Source of the DNA: Nemertoderma westbladi
Taxonomy: Eukaryota; Xenacoelomorpha; Nemertodermatida; Nemertodermatidae
Direction of reading: 5' to 3'
Assembly: GCA_032718475.1 (NCBI GenBank)
Contig: JAUCBJ010008915.1
Span: forward strand, 43,287-107,286
DNA: 64,000 bases
In this document: one piece after another, positions 12,646 to 22,536 of the stretch
Layout: the number at the start of each line of letters is the position of its first letter
How positions within the stretch are numbered: position 1 is the first letter of the stretch
Program-made: the position numbers and the translations under genes
The notes under the pieces: model-generated
What the model was told of the DNA's origin: nothing
Database searches by the model: none
What the model saw: only the letters and a program-made list of their open reading frames with translations

Positions 12646-13885
12646 GTGGTCCCACATTTTGAGCCCATCTATTACCCAACTGAACTGTCTGAGCCCACCT
12701 GTACGTATACACTGCCAAACCCCATCGACCCTGATGGAAATGAACTGTATAACATGCCATTGGCCCCCTCCAACCCAGACAGCAATCGGACAGAACTCAT
12801 TGACCGGGACATCAATCCATTGGTCCATGCCAACCTCGACAGTTATCTGCCAATCCCCCCCGCCACTCCAATTGTTTTGTCTGACCCTCAAATCAATGGC
12901 ACTGTGATACGCACTGAGTGGATGTCGCTTCCATTTATTATAAACAACAATGTAAATGGGTATGAAGGAAAGCATAAAATACTGCGGGAATGGGTGGAAA
13001 TATATGATAATGTTGCTGTAGTTACGATTCAAGAGTCAAAACTAAAAGCTGATGTCTCTGATGGGAGCATTACAATTGATGATTTTTATCTTTTTCGGCT
13101 TGATAGAGACATTGCTAACTTCAAGGAAAATGGGGGTGGAGGTCTAATCACTTATGTAAGCAAAATGTGGTGTAATACAAAACCTAGCATAATTGCTGCT
13201 GTCTCCAAGCCTGATTGTGAAGCCTTAGCTCTGGTCTGTCGTCCAAGATACCTTCCATCGAAATACAACTCCATTGTTATTGTCAATATCGAATATCTAC
13301 ATACGACCAAATGCAAAAAGACCAATAGCAAGAAAGGAGCTACGTAAAGTGATGAACACCATCATGGTATCCAAACCAAAAGGATACTTGATTATTATCG
13401 GTGATGTAAACCAACCAAAAGTGAATTACTTAGACTCTCTTAATCTAGTGAATATGGTCAATGAGTTTACATTTATTCGTTCAGAATCACAATTAGATGT
13501 GGCCTATGTCACTGATGCCTACCCATATCATTGCTCCACATCAGCTCCTATTGGTAGAGTGGATGATCATAAGTCTATCTTTCTTCAACCAAAAATTGAC
13601 TGCAGCAATGCATATAAACCTAAACCTAGCTACAAAAAGGCTCGTGTTTTCAGCGAGGAAAAAATTGCTGAAGTAAAACAAATTTTTGATGAAACAAATT
13701 GGAATGTTTTCCAAGACACCACTAGTCTAGATAAAAGTGTGGAAGCTACAGAGAGCTATATAAAGTATATCTTTGATCAACACTTACCTCTAACTAAGAT
13801 GAAAGTACATAACTTTCACATACGTCAACCTATTCCTGGTGTTAAAGGTATTCTAGCTGAGAAAAAGAAAGCTATTAGCATGTAA
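12646..13885 (+). pseudogene. LINE ORF2 endonuclease domain, frameshifted
   Basis: APE-like endonuclease motifs in order: NGYEGKHKILREW, VVTIQESKL (catalytic Glu), RLDRDIANFKENGGGGLITY, then after a frame change near 13290, LIIIGDVNQP (the GD-N motif), QLDVAYVTD and RVDDHKSIF (the terminal DH). The frame change between the two halves makes this copy inactive. Confidence 0.75.
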
Positions 13886-13901
13886 GGATAATGTTAAGAG
13901 A

Positions 13902-14882
13902 AATGAGTGCCAGAGAAAAATCAACAAACTGATCTTTGATAAACGGCAAATGGAATTCACCAATATGCCAAAAACTCAACTGTACAAACTATCTGATACC
14001 TGTATAAGGAAAAAACACCAAGTTCATAAATTTGATGAAAATGAAGTCGAGAGTCTTAATAATTTCTTCACTAGATTTAACGAGGATGTGAATAAGGATG
14101 AGCCTATATATAATGGTACCACCTATGATAATGATATTCATGTTGATCCGATTGTGGTTGAGAAATTAATACGTAAATTGAAACCGAATACAGCCCAAGG
14201 TAGTAGCATTGTTTCTGCAATTTGCTATAAAACCTTTGCAAAAGAACTTTCTATACCTTATGCTTCACTATTCAGAGATAGTTTCCATCAACAAAAATAC
14301 CCGCAATGTTGGAATACGTCTTTGACATCTGCCTTACCTAAAAGATGTGATTCATCATTTTCGGATAAAACCAGCTTCAGACCAGTATGTGTTACTCCTT
14401 TGAGTTCTAGGTGTTTAGACAGATTGGCTCTAGATATATTTCGTAATGCAAGTAAATCCACTGACGATATTTTTCAATTTGCATACAAAAAAGGTTATTC
14501 TACAGCTGATGCGATCTTATACCTCCTTCATCAGATTACAAAAGCGTTAGATGAAAGACACACAATTGTAAAATGTTTATTCATAGACTACTCATCTGCT
14601 TTTAACACAGTGTTACAAAACAAGTTTTTAAACAGACTTTTAGACGAATTACCAATAGAGATGCGTTGGTTGGCCAGCTGGCTTCACTCATACATGAGTG
14701 GTTTCTCTCAATCGGTTAAATCTGGAAAAAACATATCTTCCTCTATTTCACTGAAAGTTGGTTTTCCCCAAGGGGGTCCTCTTAGTGGACCTTTGTTTAC
14801 CAAAGACACTGATGAAATTCGAGCTGACGATGGATGGATGGTGACCGGAGCGCCAGTACTATCTTTCATTATTATGAAGTAA
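13902..14882 (+). pseudogene. LINE reverse transcriptase, first (truncated) copy
   Basis: Carries RT fingers and palm up to motif B: KLKPNTAQGSS, SFRPVCVTPLSSR, LFIDYSSAFNTV (motif A with catalytic Asp) and GFPQGGPLSGPLF (motif B). The frame then leaves LINE sequence at 14836 inside EIRADDG and ends 15 codons later, so motif C is missing. Positions 14410-14835 are repeated almost exactly at 15676-16101. Confidence 0.8.
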
Positions 14883-15675
14883 TAAGGGCGGTGGGTGGGG
14901 TAGGTGGTGAACACTATTTATAGGGTGGAGGGAGGGTCTAGTATATTACTTTAGGATATTTGATTTCTTTGCAATATAGTTTAGCTGCCTCAGTCTTATT
15001 TGTAATATGTTATACATTATACCAAATTATATCAAGTTTTAACATACTACATTGTCTACCTGTAGGTGAAATATACAATGTAGGGCTCATAATATATTTA
15101 TAAATAGATTTAGTATATTTACATTGTATAACAGAGTTAATTGATACTATTACGGTATTATACTAAAGACGCCGCTTTGATATATCTGATCAAATGTGCA
15201 ATTTCTTGTATATTATCTATTTCATTATCTTGGGTATATCATTCAATTTCTAAAACTATAATAATAAACATTTACTTTACTTCTTGTTTACTCGCATGGA
15301 TATATTGATATAAAACACTTCAGTATAATATCTTATAGGGCCAAACGCAGATTAATGGGAATAATATGTTTAATTATTATTACAATTGGCACATTGAAGT
15401 AAGTAGTACATGAGTTTGATAAAATAATTATGAATCCGTATCTTATTCTACTTTGTCTATATGGTTATGTTATATAATAATGTTACTTTATCACTTTGGT
15501 TTAAACCGATCTCCTTTACTATTACTTACTACTTATACTACTACTACTACTACTATTACTACCACTGCTACTGACTACTACAGAGTTATATATTATAAGA
15601 GGATGGGGTTCGTGATTATTAGTTATTATACAAGTGCCCCTCGGCTATAGAGAGTCCACCCTCGGTTGCTTACTG
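14836..15675. other. 840-bp insertion between duplicated RT segments
   Basis: Unrelated AT-rich sequence, with an ACT-type microsatellite at about 15535-15560, lying between the two copies of the RT segment. It has no coding frame or terminal inverted repeat that I can see. Confidence 0.6.
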
Positions 15676-16859
15676 GGTGTTTAGACAGATTGGCTCTAGA
15701 TATATTTCGTAATGCAAGTAAATCCACTGATGATATTTTTCAATTTGCATACAAAAAAGGTTATTCTACAGCTGATGCGATCTTATACCTCCTTCATCAG
15801 ATTACAAAAGCGTTAGATGAAAGACACACAATTGTAAAATGTTTATTCATAGACTACTCATCTGCTTTTAACACAGTGTTACAAAACAAGTTTTTAAACA
15901 GACTTTTAGACGAATTACCAATAGAGATGCGTTGGTTGGCCAGCTGGCTTCACTCATACATGAGTGGTTTCTCTCAATCGGTTAAATCTGGAAAAAACAT
16001 ATCTTCCTCTATTTCACTGAAAGTTGGTTTTCCCCAAGGGGGTCCTCTTAGTGGACCTTTGTTTACCAAAGACACTGATGAAATTCGAGCTGACGATGGA
16101 TCCCTAGCAAAATATTCTGATGACTCAAGAAATCTACAGGCGATAAGGCATTCCGCAGAAAATGACAAATATAAGTCTAACATACAGCGAATTGTTGGGC
16201 TATCACATGGAAAAAACTTAAAGATAAACGCAAAGAAATCTGAAGAACTATGTTTCATTCCAATGAACTTTAAAGAACAGAAAGTTCTAGATATCGCAGA
16301 AGAAATAATCTACATAGATGGTGACGTGGTTCCGCGTCCGTCCGAAGTGAAACATCTTGGAATATGGATTGCAAATAATCTATCATGGAAAACTCATATA
16401 TTTAAACTTATAAAAAGGGTAAATTACATAGTTCGCCAATTCAGTTTTTTCATCCGGTTTGCAAATAAAGATACAAAAATATTTCTCTTTGAAACTTACA
16501 TTGTACCACAATATATGTACTGTGCGGTTGCGTGGGTCCCCCTCATTCCAAAGAATCTCAAAAAGAAGTTAAAGAGGCCACTGTCGCTGTTTGCCAAACA
16601 CTCAAAAATTGAAAAACAAGTTTACATGAACATTATAAATGATGCGTTTTCCAAACAGTTCACCAACATGGTAAAGAAGATTGTGGACACGCCGAGTCAT
16701 CCTCTACACGCTTTCATTACGGGTTGCCAATCAAACTCCACCGTGACTCGCAATAATTACAGAATGCCTGATACACGGACCAAGATGTTTCATAACTCTT
16801 TCGCTCCAAGTGCTATTAGATATCTAATAAACAATGAGATACCGATTTTCATGCAATGA
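15676..16859 (+). pseudogene. LINE reverse transcriptase, second copy through C-terminus
   Basis: Open for about 395 residues. It repeats motifs A and B and continues through motif C as KYSDDSRNLQAI (YSDD in place of the usual YADD), KSEELCFIPMNF, VKHLGIWIANNLSWKTHI and the thumb region ending ALSLF-type sequence and RYLINNEIP. The stop at 16857 is about 90 bases before the (ATTC)n tail. Confidence 0.8.
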
Positions 16860-17294
16860 TATTTTATTTATTTTTATGTAATCTGTGTTTGTGATTAACG
16901 GTAATTTTCCTATTTACATTCCTCCATATGTACAGGAAATAAAACGAATTATTCATTCATTCATTCATTCTACCTAAAACCCCGTCGCCGGTCCCAAAGC
17001 TAGTCTAAAAACTTCGACTTCAAATGAAAACTTTCGACGGTACGGCGGAAACTATTTTTTAAAATATTTGAAAGGACAATTAATTAATATCCCGGTTAAT
17101 AAATACAGTTTCCATAGTAACAGAATAGATTAATGAATAGTTTTTATCGACAGATATAATTTATCTTGTATTCTGTAAAGTAACATCAACACAACAGTAG
17201 CATTTATAAACGAAAAATAGGGAATATAAACTAAAATATACGTGACTAATTATAATATATTTAACTTCCTGATTCTTAATTACATATTATTATT

Positions 17295-18257
17295 ATGTCA
17301 GAATCACCGGGACCCTTTGATGTGGACAATATTATCGCCTCGTTGTTGGAAATTCGCGGACACAAATCTATTTCCTTCGCGAGTCTAAGTGAATTCGAGG
17401 TACAAAGTATGTGCATCAAATCCCGAGATATTTTCCTCAAAGAATCCGCGTTATTGCACGTCGAGGCGCCGATAAAGATATTAGGCGACATTCACGGCCA
17501 ATATACCGACCTACTGCGGTACTTCGATAACGGGGGACACCCACCAGCCTCCAAGTACCTGTTACTTGGTGATTACGTTGACAGGGGTAAACAAAGTATA
17601 GAAACTATCTGTCTCTTATTGGCTTATAAGATTAAATACCCTAGACATATTTTCATGTTGAGAGGGAACCATGAGGCTGCAGCTATAAATAGAATGTACG
17701 GTTTCCACGATGAATGTAAAAGAAGATACCATATAAGGATTTGGAGATCGTTCATCGATTGTTTCAACTGTCTGCCGATTGCTGCTGTTGTGTCAAACAA
17801 GATATTTTGTTGTCACGGCGGGATTAGTCCAGAACTCCGTAAGTTGGAGCAGATATCGAGGATCGCTAGACCTACAGACGTGCCTGACTACGGGTTGCTA
17901 TGCGATCTGTTGTGGTCCGACCCCTGCGAGGAGCTGAGCGGCTGGGGTGAGAACGAACGCGGGGTTTCATTCACGTTCGGCGCCGACGCGGTCACCAACT
18001 TCCTCGAGAGACACGACATCGAGCTCATCTGCCGGGCCCACCAGGTCATGGAGGATGGATACGAGTTCTTCGCGGATAAGCAACTCGTTACGATATTCTC
18101 GGCACCGAACTACTGCGGGGAGTTCGACAACGCGGGAGCAATGATGAGAGTTAGCGAGGACCTCACCTGCAGGCATGTGTCTTTATTTTGGCATCAGGCG
18201 AAAATAGGCGAAATAAAACCCACAACCTGTGATACCTGGATACCACTCAAAAATTAA
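17295..18257 (+). CDS. Serine/threonine protein phosphatase PP1 catalytic subunit-like, intronless
   Basis: 320 residues, the usual PP1c length. Metal-binding and catalytic motifs are intact: [32 protein letters not shown] and [14 protein letters not shown], plus [17 protein letters not shown] and [14 protein letters not shown], which are PP1-specific. Two departures from canonical PP1 stand out: NHE is followed by [10 protein letters not shown] (usually CASINRIYGF), and the last ~35 residues (from MRVSEDL) are unlike the conserved PP1 tail. The start ATG follows a TATTATTATT stretch and is the first in frame. No introns interrupt the CDS. GC content rises sharply in the last third (about 17880-18180). 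It may be a retrogene with a specialised, possibly germline, role. Confidence 0.93.
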   Translation: MSESPGPFDVDNIIASLLEIRGHKSISFASLSEFEVQSMCIKSRDIFLKESALLHVEAPIKILGDIHGQYTDLLRYFDNGGHPPASKYLLLGDYVDRGKQSIETICLLLAYKIKYPRHIFMLRGNHEAAAINRMYGFHDECKRRYHIRIWRSFIDCFNCLPIAAVVSNKIFCCHGGISPELRKLEQISRIARPTDVPDYGLLCDLLWSDPCEELSGWGENERGVSFTFGADAVTNFLERHDIELICRAHQVMEDGYEFFADKQLVTIFSAPNYCGEFDNAGAMMRVSEDLTCRHVSLFWHQAKIGEIKPTTCDTWIPLKN

Positions 18258-18672
18258 ACAACCAATTTAGTTAATATTATAGATGGCCAAATAATAGAAA
18301 AAATAGTATGGTGTAGCTAAAATAGCTAGCTACAGTAGACCTACTGTACTACTGGTAGATTACTTGAGTAGGTTACGTACTGTGCAGTATGCTGACACCG
18401 GCTTATGTTGCGTTCTTTAAAGTAGCCTATGAATTAAACTAACCTTAACAGGAAAATATATGTATGAAACAATATTATAGGTAATTACAGCCTAATTGCC
18501 TACAGTATACAACCGGAAGGTAATAACTATTTACATACTTACTATTTACTTACTGGAGGTAATACTTTACAGTGTGATGATCCGAGTGGCTTTTGTTACA
18601 CGAACGAATATTAGTGAGTGAGTGAAAATAAAGCCACGAGGATCAGAACACTCTAAAGTTCTTTGCAACATG
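18258..18672. other. 3' flank of PP1-like gene
   Basis: No gene. AATAAA near 18626 could be the poly(A) signal. Confidence 0.4.
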
Positions 18673-19152
18673 AATGTATGTAGTTTTATTCCAAAATTTT
18701 AACATTACGAAATTATTCTACATATACATTATAAGTGATAGAAACTGCACAAATTATATTAGTTGCTGTATAAATATTTGTAAAAATGACATAAATTATG
18801 TTATAAATAAGTTAGCTTATATTTATGGTGGCGTGTGGAGCCATGGTATAATAATATAGCTAGGCCCAACTGGTTATTAATAGCTATTCCCCGCCTACCG
18901 GTAGGTAGGCAGTAGGCCTATCTGGCTGTCAGGCAAATTTCCACCTATTGTTTACGTGGTAACCAATGACGGCGTTAAGTAATGTCCACTAAGGGGACAT
19001 TACTTAACGGATAACACCAAATACAATACTAAATGTACAGGCCAATACAATACTGTAATGTCCTCAAAAGTTGTAAAGTGATAAATAACAACTCGCTGTC
19101 AATACTATCGGCGTTGAGTAATGTTACAATTTTGGAATAAAATACATAATAG
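18673..19152. mobile_element. MITE-like element with ~32-bp imperfect inverted ends
   Basis: The left end TATGTAGTTTTATTCCAAAA plus TTTTAACATTAC is matched in inverse by GTAATGTTACAATTTTGGAA plus TAAAATACATA near 19120-19150. Inside it, 18973-18987 and 18995-19009 form a perfect 15-bp hairpin with a 7-base loop. There is no coding frame. Confidence 0.55.
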
Positions 19153-19301
19153 GTGGTCCTTTTTATATTTTTAACCATGGCAACTTTTACACAGGGAAAC
19201 AAGTATTTTTTAGACAATAATGTAAAAATGGCTTTAAGGATATAGAACTCCACATTTCCGCCTGTAAACGTCTGATGTCACGATAAATAAATAATCCTTG
19301 C

Positions 19302-19511
19302 AGTTTCTACATATTGAAACCCAAAGCCGGGACTAGCCAACACAGCTTCTCTAGCCACAACAGTTTCCCTCACCATAACCCCCTGCTGAACATGGGAAAC
19401 TCGCTGAGCGACCCCAACTCATTCCAACATACTGGTGGGAAATTCCAAGGCGCCATTCATCACAATTTGAATAGCTTAAACAACAGAGTGGGTTCTCCGC
19501 CTCCAATGTAA
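19302..19511 (+). CDS. Possible terminal coding exon, unidentified
   Basis: An open frame of about 69 codons beginning directly after a possible acceptor (ATAATCCTTGCAG|T) and ending VGSPPPM-stop, followed by AATAAA-like words within 30-50 bases. Its composition (Ser, Asn, His, Pro; for example FSSHNSFPHHNPLLNMGNSL) is unlike the surrounding AT-rich noise and resembles the disordered tail of a regulatory protein. No upstream partner exon was found, the pyrimidine tract is weak, and I do not recognise the family. Confidence 0.3.
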   Translation, partial: SFYILKPKAGTSQHSFSSHNSFPHHNPLLNMGNSLSDPNSFQHTGGKFQGAIHHNLNSLNNRVGSPPPM

Positions 19512-19741
19512 CTCATTTAAATAAACCAAACCAAATGTAAATGCTACTGAAAATAAACTAAATTAAAATCTATAATTTATTTATGAATTTCAAAGAAACT
19601 GCCACAAGTTGGATAGAACATCGACACACGACACACAATCACAGATAATAATGTAGATGTAATGTGAATGTATCTGAGTTGATCAAAGAAATTTCCGCAT
19701 ATCGAAATTTTATTGATCAAAAAGTAAAATATACTAAAGTA

Positions 19742-20135
19742 AAGGCCTGTTTACACGTGGCAACTTTTAGAGCAACTTTCTCGGCAACTACAGTATAGCA
19801 ACTTTTAGTGGAGCAACTTAATTTAATGGTTGTCTACACGTGGCAACTTTACCAGCAACTTTACAAGCAACTTGACCGGCAACTTTTAGAGCAACTTGGC
19901 TCGTTTGACTGTAAAATAGTGGGTCATTTTATATAGTAGTTAGTTTTTGATAATTTAATTTGATTATCCCGCTTTAATTCGCCAACGCAAATTTCTTCAA
20001 GTTGCCGTAAAAGTTGAGCAACTTTTACAGCAACTTTTTTACGTGTTTACACGGAGCAACTTGATCGGCAACCTGGGTTGCTCTACAAGTTGCCGAGAAA
20101 GTTGCTCTAAAAGTTGCCACGTGTAAACAGGCCTT
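19742..20135. mobile_element. MITE with TA target duplication, 394 bp
   Basis: Long terminal inverted repeats: the left end AAGGCCTGTTTACACGTGGC continues CAACTTTTAGAGCAACTTTCTCGGCAACT, and the right end is its exact complement, closing with CGTGTAAACAGGCCTT. TA dinucleotides flank it at 19740-19741 and 20136-20137. The interior is rich in GCAACTTTT/AAAGTTGC repeats. The TA duplication fits Tc1/mariner-type mobilisation. Confidence 0.85.
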
Positions 20136-20278
20136 TAGGCTTTTTTCGACCGACAGGCCAGGGATTACATTACGCACAAAGGGATTACATTACGCTTATT
20201 TATTTTCAGTGCAGTCCCCCCAGAACTATTATATCACCAGAGGGAATTCCAGAGATCCCCTCACCGTAAACGAAAACT

Positions 20279-20357
20279 GCACTGGCCCATGCGGGGATCG
20301 AACCCACGACCTCCGCACTCCGGTGAGATGCGGACCCATTGCAGCCACCACACCAAA
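20279..20357 (-). repeat. tRNA-derived SINE (promoter head)
   Basis: On the minus strand an A-box-like TGGCTGCAATGG is followed about 30 bases later by the B box GGTTCGATCCC. The acceptor stem does not pair, so this is a SINE head and not a tRNA gene. Confidence 0.55.
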
Positions 20358-20494
20358 GTGGAACTTAATTTTTGGATCTATTGATGTATTGTATTATCGA
20401 ATTAATAAAGAAACTAGTCGGCAAGAAATACAGTAACTGTCAGTGTCAGATACTAATAACGGTTCTCATGGGCCGCATTTACAATTAATTTATT

Positions 20495-21402
20495 TACTAT
20501 ACACATCTACACCATGACCTGGAATATAGTGTCCTAATTCTTTGACACCCCCCCTCCGAAATTTTTCTACAAATCGTAATAAGATTGCGTGAAATTTGAA
20601 TCAGAAATAGTTTCACCTCCCGACCACTGACTGGTTGAGCCAGATTTTGTTTTGCTTTCAATCTTTAGCTACAAGCGTTTAAAAAAAGTGTCTCCAGCGA
20701 TATTACACCAGTTACACCGCAGTTATTCTTCAACCTTATAGTTATTGTTGGTACTAGTGGAAAGCTGACTGTACAAGGATTCCAGATATGTATACATATT
20801 TGAATTTCGTTGACAAATAGCTGAGATATGGCCGATATGGGCGTTCGAAAGTTGCAAGTATATGCTTCCACTGCAGGCCATTTATTCTATTTAATAAATA
20901 CACCATGTTCTAGAACATTTTGTTTAAGTATCAATATCCTTTTTCTAGTATTATTATTAGAGGTATTACATTGTTTCCCAGCTGCCTATGAGACAAACAA
21001 ACTGTTCTAGAACATGGTGTATTTATTAAATAGAATAAATGACCTGCATGCCACATTGGAAACAAATACATGCAACTTTCGAACGCCCATCTCTCAGCTA
21101 TTGTTCAACGAAATTCAAATATGTATACATATCTGGAATCCTTGTACGATCAGCTTTCTATCAGTACCAACAAATCACTATAAGGTTGAAGAATAACTGC
21201 GGTGTAACTGGTGTAATATCGTAGCTAAAGATTGAAAGCGAATAAAAATTCTGGTTCTACTAAGGAGGAGGTAGGTGAAACTATCTCTGCTTCAAATTTC
21301 ATGTAATCTCATTAAGATGTGTAGAAAAAAATTGGGGGGGGGGGGGGGGGGGGGACACACTGAATTACGACACTATATTCCAGGTCATGGTGTATACTAT
21401 AC
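20495..21402. mobile_element. Large foldback element, ~0.9 kb
   Basis: Two ~400-bp arms in inverted orientation around a ~75-bp loop (about 20927-21000). The outer ends share ACCATGACCTGGAATATAGT and its complement near 21365-21392; the inner ends share AATAAATACACCATGTTCTA and its complement. A poly-C/poly-G run sits at matching positions in the arms (about 20549 and 21335-21354), expanded to about 20 in the right arm. There is no coding frame. A fragment of the same family lies at 2640-2782. Confidence 0.85.
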
Positions 21403-22030
21403 AGCAGCCAAACCACCAAACATGATATAGGCCTAGTAGATTTCATCTAAAGTCCATAAATTATACTGATCAATACCACTGCACTGCTTACTGCTAGCAG
21501 TAGATATTGTAATATCCCGCCAATTCCTGGCGATGGCTATCATGTTCCGTTTCCAAGCAACTGTGTCAACATAATAACACATGCAATACTGTGCATGTTG
21601 ACAATATAAATATCCTTGATACGCAGTATCTTATCACATTTTTTTATTCTGATTTGATTTTAGCATTATTTTCGCATATCGCTAAACTAAACTCTCACTT
21701 TCCTTACACTACTCATCACTTTATATTTAATACGTTTCATGTAGAAATGAATTGCGATATTATATCTTTTCGTATTATCGTATATGATACTTACTTGACC
21801 ATAATTATATTAAGTTTTTAAATAACGACCAACAATTACAGTACTAAAAAATTAGATTGTAATAAAATTCACTCTAAATAATTATATTTCGCCTCTGTAA
21901 AATGTCTATAAATCATTGACTTGTTACAAATTGATTAATAGCTTAATGCTGTAGGTTTCATTAATCTTAAATTAGTTTGTATATCTCAAATACTTTTGCT
22001 AATGAGTCTGAGTCATAACGGCAGTCTGCA
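21403..22030. other. Intergenic upstream of profilin-4
   Basis: AT-rich, with no gene recognised. It should contain the promoter of the PFN4/CCDC178 pair. CGGCAG|TCTGCAATG directly before the PFN4 start could be a splice acceptor. Confidence 0.4.
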
Positions 22031-22420
22031 ATGCAACTGCAAAACTTGGCTCAAGAAGCTCTCATTGCCAGCGGCCACGTCGAACATTGGGCGATTGTAG
22101 AGCAGGAATCGACGAACGTAGTCGGACACTCGGCTCACTTCGATCTGTCCGAGGATCAGATCACCTACGTCATCGACGCGTTCCGGAATCCGGTAGACAT
22201 TCGGACGGAAGGACTCCGGTTCGGGGGCCGTCAGTTCGTCGTAATCCGTTCCGATTCCAACTCAATCTACGCGAAGAACACCGAGTTTAACCAGGGGGTC
22301 ATCATCGTACGTACGGACGAGTTAATCATCCTTAGTACCTACTGCGATGGAATGTACCCCAGTGTCTGCATAGAAGCGTCCGAGAAACTTGGAGACTACT
22401 TCAAATCTAAAGGCCATTAA
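22031..22420 (+). CDS. PFN4: Profilin-4-like, intronless
   Basis: 129 residues, the length of PFN4. The C-terminal half carries the subfamily signature: SIYAKNTEFNQGVIIVRTDE, then YCDGMYPSVCIEASEKLGDY, matching vertebrate profilin-4 better than profilins 1-3. The N-terminal helix (ALIASGHVEHWAIVEQES) replaces the W-x-x-Y poly-proline site of classical profilins, as expected for this divergent subfamily. In mammals profilin-4 is testis-enriched and involved in sperm head and manchette organisation. The CDS is uninterrupted, whereas vertebrate PFN4 is multi-exon. The next gene, CCDC178, starts 116 bases downstream on the same strand and no AATAAA lies between them. Confidence 0.9.
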   Translation: MQLQNLAQEALIASGHVEHWAIVEQESTNVVGHSAHFDLSEDQITYVIDAFRNPVDIRTEGLRFGGRQFVVIRSDSNSIYAKNTEFNQGVIIVRTDELIILSTYCDGMYPSVCIEASEKLGDYFKSKGH

Positions 22421-22536
22421 TTAACTAATTATTGAAACTTTTGGTTTTATTTTATTTTTCATAGTAATTTTGTCATACTTCAATTATCGCCTACGATAAA
22501 TTGATTTAATTTTTACTTTCATTATCTAATTTAGCC
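22421..22536 (+). promoter_or_regulatory. Short PFN4-CCDC178 intercistronic gap with acceptor-like end
   Basis: The 116-bp AT-rich gap lacks AATAAA/ATTAAA. Its last bases are a pyrimidine-rich stretch ending ATTATCTAATTTAG, two bases before the Kozak-like CCATGG of CCDC178. This is a good 3' splice-site shape and could serve a cis intron or an SL trans-splice. Confidence 0.4.

Larger units (their letters stand above)
12267..16977 (+). mobile_element. Decayed non-LTR (LINE-type) retrotransposon
   Basis: In order: C-terminal part of an ORF1 nucleic-acid-binding protein, an APE-type endonuclease, and a reverse transcriptase, followed by a 3' tail of (ATTC)n at about 16950-16972. The ORF1 region begins abruptly, so the copy is probably 5' truncated. 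Coding is interrupted by frameshifts near 13290 and 13890 and by an 840-bp insertion (14836-15675) flanked by a 426-bp direct duplication. The tetranucleotide tail and EN-RT order suggest the CR1/L2/Rex part of the LINE tree; the clade is not certain. Confidence 0.85.
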
